Shown here in pieces: positions 22,351 to 29,313 of a stretch of 38,613 bases of DNA. Position 1 is the stretch's first letter; each line of letters begins with the position of its first letter. The DNA is from Anaerolineales bacterium UBA5797 (GTDB lineage: Bacteria; Chloroflexota; Anaerolineae; Anaerolineales; Villigracilaceae), in the NCBI GenBank assembly GCA_002418205.1, contig DIDP01000066.1, positions 1 through 38,613 of the forward strand, read 5' to 3'. Position numbers and translations under genes: made by a program. Below the pieces are notes generated by a model. The model had not been told where the DNA came from. It saw only the letters and a program-made list of their open reading frames with translations, and did no database searches.

Positions 22351-24579
22351 TCACTTCGCTGGGCGGACTTGTACTTGCATAAAGTTGCCCAAAGCGCTGA
22401 TACTCCTGATGACAATTTGCGTGCCAGTGTTTGGAACAATCACACTTCCCCACGGGTTGAGAGGATCATAATATGAGTTGCGGTCGTCAAATACTGGTGC
22501 AGCTGGCAGACTCGGGTGATATGATGGTTGGCTGCGCCAATGGAGCGTTATCGCTTCGGTTGGTTCGAGCGTAAAGGTTGCGTCATAGGTTTGCATACGG
22601 TTGCGCCATACACCGCCATCCGCGCGAATCATTGCTGTTGGGTGAGCGTCAACGGGCAAAAGCAGACCCTGTCCGGGGTGACGCCTGACCTGATTGTTCC
22701 GTTGGGATGTATCCCAGTAGTTGATCAGCAGACCATCCTGATAGGGGAAGTGCTCAACCCAATCGCCCAACGCCGGATTATCGAGGAATCCGAAGTTATA
22801 TGGACCGACTTCGAGGGTCTTGTCATAACCCCAATATTGGCGGTACTCGGCAACGTAGTAATGACTGAACAATGCGGTCTCGGTTCCAGTTGTCACTTTG
22901 AAGCCATCAAACGTCCAACCCGCATCTGCTTCAGCACCATCCAAATCAAAACCGGTGATTTGAATGTCGTCAACCATGAATCCAAACCCGCCGGTGTTGG
23001 GGTCTGTCCAATAACGGAAACCAAGCAACACATTGCCTGTCGGAAGAGCAGCTGTCAAATCCACCCAACCACTGGATACACCTGTAATTCCATAACCGAA
23101 ATTTTGACCATGTGGGTCAGTCGTGGACGAAAGGTTGGTTTCCAGGCTTGTCCAGGTGGCACCGCCATCCGTTGACACGACCAGGTATGCATAATCCCAG
23201 TCAAGTTCGATATTGTATTTGACCTTCGCTGTAAGCGTTGCTCCAACAGGCAGGTTAAACGACTTATACATGAAGTTGTCAAGATAGTCGCCTGAACCGC
23301 TGTAATAGTAATATGAACCGGCATAAGGGGAACCGATGTTTGTAGTTACAGGCTTCTTGGGAAGGATGACAAAGAGACCCTGGGCTTGTTTGGTGTTGGT
23401 CTCCATGGGGCCAAGCTTATGTTCGGATTTCTGACCAGCAACAGCCACTTCATAGTTCAGCCAGCCGAGTTGGAACTTTTCCCAAGCACCCATGTGACTG
23501 GACTTAGAACCAATATCTTCGAGTCCATCGCCCATCCAAGAACCGGAGGACATCAGAGTCCAGAAACCGGTGCCATTCTCGCCGCCAGAAGTATCGTACA
23601 GGTCGGGCAAGCCAAGGTCATGGCCAAATTCATGGGTGAAGACGCCCACGCCGCCGTTCTCAGGCTGAATGGTGTACTTGCCAACCCAGTAATCGCTATC
23701 GCCAATCTGCAAGCCGCCGAGCATGTTGAAGGCAGGTCCAGTGACACCCTGTAAGCTCGACCACGCATACCAGCTATGGCTCCAGATCGCCCAATCGTCA
23801 CATGCCGGGGAACAAGACTCATTGCCTATTCCGGCATGAACCGACTGAAAAGTATCAATGTAGCCGTCGGGTTCGTCGAAGTCGCCATCGCCATCGTAAT
23901 CATAACGATCCCAGACATCAAACTGGCTCAGGTAGGCGTTGATTTCCGCGGGGGTCATGCCAGCCGCGATTTGGGCGCTATACCAGCCATCGATCGTCTC
24001 ATCCAGGAAGTACCAGACCTGATTACCGCCCAATGGATGATCGAAATCGTCATCATAACTCGCGGCTGGGCCGGAGACCAGCACCCAATCGGTCACATCG
24101 CCATGTACTGTGTAACGATTGGATGACTGCTCAATGTAAAAGTTGCGCATCGAGTTCGCGCCGGGTCCGTCATTGAAAAGCATGTCCATGTAATGGTCCC
24201 GGCTGAAATCCTGAACCCACAGGGTTGTATTATCAATGCTTCTATCCGGCTCTGGCATGGTGTTGTGCAACAAATCGGGAAACTCACCTAGTACTGTCCA
24301 AATGGCGCCTTCACCTTCGCGGGCAAGTTCAACAAATTGGCCGCGTGCCACCTGATGAGTTTTGCCATACGCCTTGCCGTTAAGCTTGGCTTCCATAGCC
24401 TGCTGTTTGAGTTCCTGCTGTTTGGTTGTCAATGGATCCGGTCGGTTGTCTTCCTTTGGAGCATATGTAGGTTCGTCATTTGCCCCACCATACATTCCTG
24501 AAGAGGCACCAGCAACCGGTACAATGGCAATCACAAGTATTGCCACAATCGCAATCATGCTTAACCATTTTGCTTTCAT
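22351..24579 (-). CDS. Secreted InhA-type M6 metalloprotease (protease 2)
   Basis: 742 residues, paralogue of protease 1. Signal peptide 1-24; zinc motif HEFGHDLGLPDLYD (HExxH at 316-320); calcium-loop-like YDYDGDGDFDEPDGYID (226-242); jelly-roll and C-terminal segments as in protease 1, with identical strings such as YGGNx, NFGFLDNPALGDWVEHF and a shared ALGNFMQV end. It has an additional disulfide-like pair in CSPAC (256-260). Function as a calcium-stabilised secreted protease is by family. AGAGGAG precedes ATG 24579. A full AGAAAGGAGG lies about 70 bases further upstream before a ten-codon TTG ORF (24645-24613), whose meaning is unclear. Riboswitch 2 and its terminator precede it. Confidence 0.95.
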   Translation of the reverse strand: MKAKWLSMIAIVAILVIAIVPVAGASSGMYGGANDEPTYAPKEDNRPDPLTTKQQELKQQAMEAKLNGKAYGKTHQVARGQFVELAREGEGAIWTVLGEFPDLLHNTMPEPDRSIDNTTLWVQDFSRDHYMDMLFNDGPGANSMRNFYIEQSSNRYTVHGDVTDWVLVSGPAASYDDDFDHPLGGNQVWYFLDETIDGWYSAQIAAGMTPAEINAYLSQFDVWDRYDYDGDGDFDEPDGYIDTFQSVHAGIGNESCSPACDDWAIWSHSWYAWSSLQGVTGPAFNMLGGLQIGDSDYWVGKYTIQPENGGVGVFTHEFGHDLGLPDLYDTSGGENGTGFWTLMSSGSWMGDGLEDIGSKSSHMGAWEKFQLGWLNYEVAVAGQKSEHKLGPMETNTKQAQGLFVILPKKPVTTNIGSPYAGSYYYYSGSGDYLDNFMYKSFNLPVGATLTAKVKYNIELDWDYAYLVVSTDGGATWTSLETNLSSTTDPHGQNFGYGITGVSSGWVDLTAALPTGNVLLGFRYWTDPNTGGFGFMVDDIQITGFDLDGAEADAGWTFDGFKVTTGTETALFSHYYVAEYRQYWGYDKTLEVGPYNFGFLDNPALGDWVEHFPYQDGLLINYWDTSQRNNQVRRHPGQGLLLPVDAHPTAMIRADGGVWRNRMQTYDATFTLEPTEAITLHWRSQPSYHPSLPAAPVFDDRNSYYDPLNPWGSVIVPNTGTQIVIRSISALGNFMQVQVRPAK

Positions 24580-24756
24580 CGATCATTCTCCTCTAGTTAG
24601 ATTTGGTTGTATTTATCCAACTGCAAATTGGAAATTCTCTATCAATCTCGCCTCCTTTCTAGTACACAAAAACAACACATTCTGACAGACCCGACACAAT
24701 TCACAAGATTTGTAATTCGTTTACAAATCACCAAGCGATTTGTAGTATTCGTGACG

Positions 24757-24794
24757 AAAAAACAAAAACGCCGAAGGTCAAAATACCCTTCGGC
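24757..24794 (-). terminator. Riboswitch 2 expression-platform terminator
   Basis: Minus strand: GCCGAAGG (24794-24787), nine-base loop, CCTTCGGC (24777-24770), then GTTTTTGTTTTTTC. Its first arm is again the 3' end of the conserved riboswitch sequence. Some 175 bases separate it from the protease 2 start codon. Confidence 0.85.
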
Positions 24795-24870
24795 AGTCTG
24801 GCGGTCCCGCCATCGCGGGATCCATGACTTTGCGCCCCCGCCTCGCGACGGGTTTACCTTTTCGAGGTTG
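24791..24870 (-). promoter_or_regulatory. Class I cyclic-di-GMP (GEMM) riboswitch candidate 2
   Basis: Minus-strand core TCGAAAAGGTAAACC, hairpin CCCGTC-GCGA-GGCGGG, GGCGCAAAGTCATGGATC, a short variable hairpin CCCGC-GATG-GCGGG, and GACCGCCAGACTGCCGAA. Compared with copy 1 the change GGC to GGT can still pair with GCC by a G-U wobble, and the variable hairpin has different sequence but the same fold. A TTTAAT -10 (24908-24903) lies upstream without a convincing -35; about 30 bases of leader precede the core. Confidence 0.8.
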
Positions 24871-24973
24871 ATCGGTACCTCTCAAATCAGCACAAAGCCA
24901 CTATTAAAGTTACATCCCTATCTTACCCGTTTTTCGGGCAAGATTCAAGTTTAAAAGGTTACATCAGAAACGG

Positions 24974-24979
24974 TATAAT
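24974..24979 (+). promoter_or_regulatory. -10 box giving a leaderless M23 gene transcript
   Basis: GGTATAATC ends nine bases before ATG 24988, and there is no SD. The expected start point falls on or next to the A of the start codon, implying a leaderless mRNA. AAAAGGTTACA (24953-24963) overlaps where the -35 would be. Confidence 0.65.
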
Positions 24980-24987
24980 CTGCCCTC

Positions 24988-25698
24988 ATGTCCAAACGAA
25001 ACATGTTGATCGGCGCATTGCTCGTTGCTCTTTTCTCAGCCGGACTATACCTCTTTAGGACCTACCGCCCCAACGCGGCGCGCCTGCTGTCCTTTCGCGC
25101 CTGGATTAACGATCCCGCTTCACACCCGGACTGGAAACTGACCGCCGGTTCCCAATGCGGATCCGCCCCTTTTATCTTTCCAACCGATGGTTTCGTCGGT
25201 TTCCTGTGGGGCGACTCGTTCCGCCCCGGGCATAAACACCAGGGCATCGACATCTTCGCCGGGACCGGCATCGGCGTCACACGCGTCATCGCCGCCTACC
25301 CCGGCTACCTGACGCGCCTCCCCGATTGGAAATCGACCGTCATCGTGCGCGTCCCCAACGATCCACTACAGCCCAGCAGACAGATCTGGCTGTATTACAC
25401 ACACATGGCAGACGAGAACGGGAACTCCTTTGTATCGGAGGAATTTCCCCCCGGGACAATCGAACAACCCATCGAAGCCGGGACCTTCCTCGGTTATCAG
25501 GGAGACTACTCCGGCGACCCGAACAACCCAACCGGGATCCATCTCCACTTCTCCATCGTCGAAGACGACGGCAATGGGGGGTTCAAAAACGAACTGGAGA
25601 TCAATAATACCCTTGACCCATCGCCTTATTTGGGATTACCTTTGAACGCATATGAAAATCGGGACCAGGTGCCCCTATGCAACCTGTCCGCCGATTAA
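24988..25698 (+). CDS. M23-like (LytM fold) membrane-anchored peptidase
   Basis: 236 residues. N-terminal hydrophobic anchor about 6-23 (LIGALLVALFSAGLYLF); LytM core about 60-200 with HQGID (H84, D88), YYTHMAD (H139) and HLHFSI (H185, H187). These correspond to the HxxxD, H and HxH zinc and catalytic positions of M23 peptidases, so it should cleave peptide cross-links in a cell-wall-like polymer outside the membrane. Unusually large insertions (PNDPLQPSRQ, FPPGTIEQ) lie between the motifs. It starts leaderless and runs divergently from protease 2. The SDR gene follows seven bases after its stop. Confidence 0.88.
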   Translation: MSKRNMLIGALLVALFSAGLYLFRTYRPNAARLLSFRAWINDPASHPDWKLTAGSQCGSAPFIFPTDGFVGFLWGDSFRPGHKHQGIDIFAGTGIGVTRVIAAYPGYLTRLPDWKSTVIVRVPNDPLQPSRQIWLYYTHMADENGNSFVSEEFPPGTIEQPIEAGTFLGYQGDYSGDPNNPTGIHLHFSIVEDDGNGGFKNELEINNTLDPSPYLGLPLNAYENRDQVPLCNLSAD

Positions 25699-25705
25699 CG
25701 AAACC

Positions 25706-26320
25706 ATGAACAATCTCAAAGACAAAGTCGTATTGATCACCGGCGCGGGCAAAGGCAGCGGACGCGTCCTTGCGCGGGCATTTGCCGAACGCGATGCCAT
25801 CGTCGCAGCGAATGACATCTCCCCGATCAACCTGGAAGAGGTTGTGGATGAGATTAATGAGCAGGGCAAACGCGCCAGGGCATACATCGAAGATGTTGCC
25901 AAGAAACTGGGTGCGCAAAATGTCATCAAGCAGGTCGAGGATGATTTCGGCCGCATCGATGTACTGATCAACCACGCGGCGGTCGAACCGCAAGTGCCAT
26001 TGCTCGATATGGATGAGTGGGACTGGCATCGCGTGCTCGATGTCAATTTGACGGGCGCGTTTCTGATGACTCAATCCATGGGGCGCGTGATGCGGAGCCA
26101 GGGTTCGGGGGTGATCGTCAATTTGATAACGGAAACAGACCCAAAGGTCCAAAATGAGGCGGCCTTTGTTGCAAGCATGCAGGGCCTGGAGGGGCTGACG
26201 CGTCAAGCGGCGTGTGAGTTGCATCCATATGGCATCCGGGTCTTTGCGTTGAAAAATTCGCAGGACACGATCGTCCAGAAGGTGTTTGCGTTGTTCGATG
26301 AGGGATTGGAGGAAACATGA
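25706..26320 (+). CDS. SDR-fold protein lacking catalytic Tyr and Lys
   Basis: 204 residues from ATG 25706. The dinucleotide-binding motif TGAGKGSG (12-19) and LINHAAV (87-93, replacing the NNAG signature) are clear, so it has the short-chain dehydrogenase Rossmann fold. At the catalytic site, the YxxxK pair is replaced by F154 and M158 (EAAFVASMQG), and the upstream Ser of SSxxG is missing (NLITETD). It is also short, since the segment after the active site is trimmed. It may bind NAD(P)H without catalysis, or act as a regulatory or scaffold subunit. It overlaps the DinB gene by four bases (ATGA). Confidence 0.9.
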   Translation: MNNLKDKVVLITGAGKGSGRVLARAFAERDAIVAANDISPINLEEVVDEINEQGKRARAYIEDVAKKLGAQNVIKQVEDDFGRIDVLINHAAVEPQVPLLDMDEWDWHRVLDVNLTGAFLMTQSMGRVMRSQGSGVIVNLITETDPKVQNEAAFVASMQGLEGLTRQAACELHPYGIRVFALKNSQDTIVQKVFALFDEGLEET

Positions 26321-26784
26321 AGGAACTGACAGAATATCGCGTGCGGCTGATCGAGAAACTTGTCGCAGCGGCAGGGGGATTTCGGAAAGCCTGCCTTGCC
26401 GTACAGGACCCTTATGCCCCGTTGGAGGCGGGCGGCTGGAATGTCCATCAGGTCGCCGCGCATACACGCGATGTGGATAAACTCGTCTATGGGTTACGTG
26501 TACGACGCACCGCGCAGGAGGACAACCCTGAATTCCAGAACTTCGATGGCGATGCCTATATGGCGGAGCATTACGACGCGAACGAACCGCTGGATAAAAT
26601 GCTCGATGGTTTTGTTGAAAGTCTGGAGGCTCAGGCGGAAATGTTAAAGAAACTTCCGGTGGAGGCCTGGGCGCGCAAGTCGCGGCACGCCACCCTGGGA
26701 AGCGGCTTCACCCTGCAAACCTGGGTGGAGCGGAACCTTGCCCATATCGAGGAACATTTGGAAAATGTGAAAAGGGGAAGTTAG
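26317..26784 (+). CDS. DinB-like metal-binding protein (second)
   Basis: 155 residues, four-helix DinB/YfiT fold. Metal ligands H49 (VAAHTRD), H143 and H147 (LAHIEEHLENV) are in place. Such proteins act as thiol-dependent transferases or hydrolases on small molecules; substrate unknown. It overlaps the SDR-like gene (ATGA), which makes a functional link of the two plausible. Only distant resemblance to the DinB protein at 8513-8977. Confidence 0.87.
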   Translation: MKELTEYRVRLIEKLVAAAGGFRKACLAVQDPYAPLEAGGWNVHQVAAHTRDVDKLVYGLRVRRTAQEDNPEFQNFDGDAYMAEHYDANEPLDKMLDGFVESLEAQAEMLKKLPVEAWARKSRHATLGSGFTLQTWVERNLAHIEEHLENVKRGS

Positions 26785-26787
26785 CGC

Positions 26788-26823
26788 AGTGACGGCCACC
26801 CTCAGGTGACCGTCACTTTTTTT
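26788..26823 (+). terminator. Terminator of the M23-SDR-DinB run
   Basis: AGTGACGG (26788-26795) and CCGTCACT (26810-26817) form the stem, extended inward by CCA/TGA-like pairing, followed by TTTTTTT (26817-26823). The minus-strand PAP2 gene ends at 26822, so the T-tract overlaps its stop codon. Confidence 0.88.
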
Positions 26824-27382
26824 ACCAAAGCGGGATGCCGATCAGGCGGGTGATCCACAGGAACAGCGGCTCGTAGATCTGCAAGCCGATCAACCCAGCC
26901 AGGATGCCAAGCAAAGCCCCAGCCACCACATCGGAAACATAATGCACGCCCATCGCCACGCGCGCCAGCGCAACCAGCGGCGCCCAGATCCATAACACGA
27001 TCGCCAGCCACGCGGGGGCAAGCGCGGTGGCAACCACGGCGATCAGGAAGGACCGCGCCGCATGACCGGATGGGAACGAATGCGGATCAGTATTGCGATA
27101 GATGCCTCCCCACTCCCCTTCAGGACGCCTCCGGCGCACGAGGAATTTGATGCACATGACCAAAGCCGCCAGCAAGCCGATGCCGACGAACTCCACAACC
27201 TCCCACTTTTTCCAGGAGGAGTTGCTGAAAAACCATAAAAGGATCAGCGCCAGCCACCAAAACCACGAATCGCCGGAATGGGCGAAGAACACCGCAATAG
27301 CGCGCAATGCGCCTGGCTTTTCAGCCACGCGCATTTTGTTCGAGAGACGTGCATCCAATTCGAGAAGCGAACGCAGACTCAT
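26822..27382 (-). CDS. PAP2-family membrane phosphatase
   Basis: 186 residues with about five to six membrane helices. The phosphatase signature is complete: KFLVRRRRP (K79, R86), PSGH (104-107) and RVAMGVHYVSDV (R141, H147, D151). It dephosphorylates a lipid phosphate or an isoprenyl diphosphate (undecaprenyl-PP recycling is one option) on the outer side of the membrane. Its start overlaps the stop of the NTP transferase gene (ATGA), so the two belong to one transcript. Confidence 0.93.
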   Translation of the reverse strand: MSLRSLLELDARLSNKMRVAEKPGALRAIAVFFAHSGDSWFWWLALILLWFFSNSSWKKWEVVEFVGIGLLAALVMCIKFLVRRRRPEGEWGGIYRNTDPHSFPSGHAARSFLIAVVATALAPAWLAIVLWIWAPLVALARVAMGVHYVSDVVAGALLGILAGLIGLQIYEPLFLWITRLIGIPLW

Positions 27383-28302
27383 TTCCGTTTCGGCTTCGCT
27401 TTCGATTGGGTTGCGGCTTTGGCGGATCTTGCGGCTGTCTTTTTGGCTGTTGCCGCCTTTCCGGCAGTCGTTTTCATGGTTCGTTTCACCGGAGTCTTTT
27501 TGGCGGCCCGCTTCTGGTGGGCAAGAGTTTTGCGTTCCTGCCGGGCGAGGTCTTCACGCAGGAGTTCGAGCTGGTGAGGTTTGTCCACATCCATGCAAGG
27601 CTCGGCATGAGGCCAGACGATGGCCCGACCTTTGATCCCGATCCGTTTGGAGATGCGCTGGACCAGTTCGTCGAGTGTGTCGCTGCGCGTAAGATAGGCG
27701 AACAGCGTTCCAAACCCGACGATCCCAGCCTGCTTCCACGGTGTCTTGCGGCTGCCCATCAGGGACTCCCAGGTGTCGAGATGTTCGGTCGCCATGCGCA
27801 CGTGAGAGACATGCATATCGGCGCCGCACAATTCGATGTCCTTGAGCCTGGTATACGTTCGTTTGGAGCCGGGAAAACGCGCCTCCATTACCTCCCGCGG
27901 GCAGACCCCGTAATACAAATCATCCCTGGTCTGCATGCAGGTTTCCACCAGCCAGTCCACCATTTCCGTCTTGACAGCAGGAATATCGGAGGAAACGACC
28001 AGCACATATTTGGTCTTTTTATTCAGTTCGAGCGATTTGTTCACGCCTGCAACGATGTTCGCCAGCATGCGTCCCTGGTTCGAGAGGAAGTGCAGGGGCT
28101 TTTTACAGGTCACTCCGCTTTTCGGGGAAAGCCCGATCACGATCACATTGTCCACATGCTTGGAGTCGCCCAGGGCATCCAGCACCCACTGGATCATGGG
28201 TTTACCGGCGATATCGATCAGCGCCTTGGCATCACCATGCGAATACGTATAAAGCGGGTCGTCTGGTTGCGGAATTCCGCCGGCGGTTACGATTGCATCC
28301 AT
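27379..28302 (-). CDS. MobA-like nucleotidyltransferase with Lys/Ala-rich tail
   Basis: 307 residues. GT-A nucleotidyltransferase fold: N-terminal MDAIVTAGGIP with K26 in DAKALIDIAGKPMIQ, and the metal site VVSSDIPAVK (about 103-112). The core ends near 255. About 265-307 are Lys/Ala/Thr-rich (KKTPVKRTMKTTAGKAATAK), like a histone H1 tail, which is unusual for such enzymes. The substrate could be a sugar- or inositol-phosphate or a molybdopterin-type acceptor; no cofactor biosynthesis genes are near. The tail resembles that of the zinc-ribbon protein at 12852-13259. Co-transcribed with PAP2. Confidence 0.88.
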   Translation of the reverse strand: MDAIVTAGGIPQPDDPLYTYSHGDAKALIDIAGKPMIQWVLDALGDSKHVDNVIVIGLSPKSGVTCKKPLHFLSNQGRMLANIVAGVNKSLELNKKTKYVLVVSSDIPAVKTEMVDWLVETCMQTRDDLYYGVCPREVMEARFPGSKRTYTRLKDIELCGADMHVSHVRMATEHLDTWESLMGSRKTPWKQAGIVGFGTLFAYLTRSDTLDELVQRISKRIGIKGRAIVWPHAEPCMDVDKPHQLELLREDLARQERKTLAHQKRAAKKTPVKRTMKTTAGKAATAKKTAARSAKAATQSKAKPKRK

Positions 28303-28316
28303 ACATTCTCCTTCAA

Positions 28317-28358
28317 TTTACGATTTCAGGTTTACGATCTTGAATTTACGATTGCAGG
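28317..28358. repeat. Three tandem 14-bp repeats, TTTACGAT-initiated
   Basis: TTTACGATTTCAGG, TTTACGATCTTGAA and TTTACGATTGCAGG follow one another in the 82-base gap between two minus-strand genes. A further TCGCAAATCGTA (28371-28382) can pair with the third unit, so a hairpin can form. Slippage-type intergenic repeat; no function assigned. Confidence 0.7.
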
Positions 28359-28384
28359 GAAAACCTTCAATCGCAAATCGTACA

Positions 28385-29284
28385 TCAATTTAATTCCCGT
28401 AATTGCGGTTCGAAGCCGAGCTGGTCGATCAGTGCATTCAACTCTTCGGCGGTGAGGACGCGCCCCTTGCCTGCAACAGCCACCAGCGCCGCTTCCATCA
28501 TGTTGGTGCCAAAGGTACGGCCGTCAAAGCTAAGTGTCGTTGTGACAAGATATTTAACGCCGCGTTGCTTGAGGAACTCCACATCAGCAGGTGTGGTGGT
28601 GTTGGTGACGATGATCTTGCCGCGCATATCCTCAGGCATGTGCTGTTTTACGTACAGGAAATCGCCGCCGGTGACCGTGTTGCCCTGATAGTATTTTTCG
28701 TATTTGGGCGTCACCTTTTCCTGTTTTTCGCCGGTGGGATACAACATGCTCAACGGCATCCGCCCGACGATCGGCATGAGCAGCTTGGCGGTTGTCTTGA
28801 GGGCGCTCATGGAACCGATGGCAATGGGGATATCCAGACCGAACATCAGATCGCCAAAGACACACTGATATCCGGCTTTGATGAACGATTCGGTCATGCC
28901 GTAGCGGGTGATACCCGCGACGAGGAACGCCGTCTTGGGATGAATCTGATCGCCGATCTTCTGTTCCACCCATTGCATGACGCGCGCTTCGAGCGTTTCC
29001 TTCAGCCCGCCTCCATCCACATAAGGCGTTTGTTTCACATCCTGCACCAGCTTGAGCGCGCCATAAAGCGGGTAAAACTTCCATGGTGTATGCACACCGA
29101 GATCGATGCCGCCCACGCCGAACGCGTCCACTTTGCCGTCCATTTCGCGGAACATCTGGCGCGCCTTCGCCTCATCGCCATTCGTACCGATGCGTTCGAT
29201 GCGCACCGTTTCGCCAAGCAAATTGATCTCGACGGCTTTGTCGCGGCTGGTGGAACCGAGACTGATACTGACCGCTCTTTTCAT
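28385..29284 (-). CDS. Protein of the 'quinate 5-dehydrogenase'-annotated family
   Basis: 299 residues. Conserved segments VSISLGSTSRDKAVEINLLG at the N-terminus, VDAFGVGGIDLGV (about 51-63) and TPYVDGGGLKETLEARV (about 86-102), and a C-terminal strand VKYLVTTTLSFDGRTFGTNMMEAAL. Databases, as I recall, call homologues in Deinococcus, Thermus and Chloroflexota quinate 5-dehydrogenase, but I see no NAD-binding Gly motif that proves it. It could be a sugar-nucleotide- or cofactor-related enzyme. No neighbouring quinate or shikimate gene supports the name. Start ATG 29284 with AGGAGA upstream. Confidence 0.72.
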   Translation of the reverse strand: MKRAVSISLGSTSRDKAVEINLLGETVRIERIGTNGDEAKARQMFREMDGKVDAFGVGGIDLGVHTPWKFYPLYGALKLVQDVKQTPYVDGGGLKETLEARVMQWVEQKIGDQIHPKTAFLVAGITRYGMTESFIKAGYQCVFGDLMFGLDIPIAIGSMSALKTTAKLLMPIVGRMPLSMLYPTGEKQEKVTPKYEKYYQGNTVTGGDFLYVKQHMPEDMRGKIIVTNTTTPADVEFLKQRGVKYLVTTTLSFDGRTFGTNMMEAALVAVAGKGRVLTAEELNALIDQLGFEPQLRELN

Positions 29285-29313
29285 TGGTAATCTCCTAGGA
29301 TGGAATGAACGTA

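Noticed and set aside
27307..28455. Plus-strand reading frame of 382 codons over the nucleotidyltransferase
   Set aside because: Shadow: it spans three minus-strand features including the gap, and shows no known fold.
28403..29290. Plus-strand frame of 295 codons opposite the quinate-dehydrogenase-like gene
   Set aside because: Antisense of a well-conserved protein, with no independent ribosome-binding site or motif.
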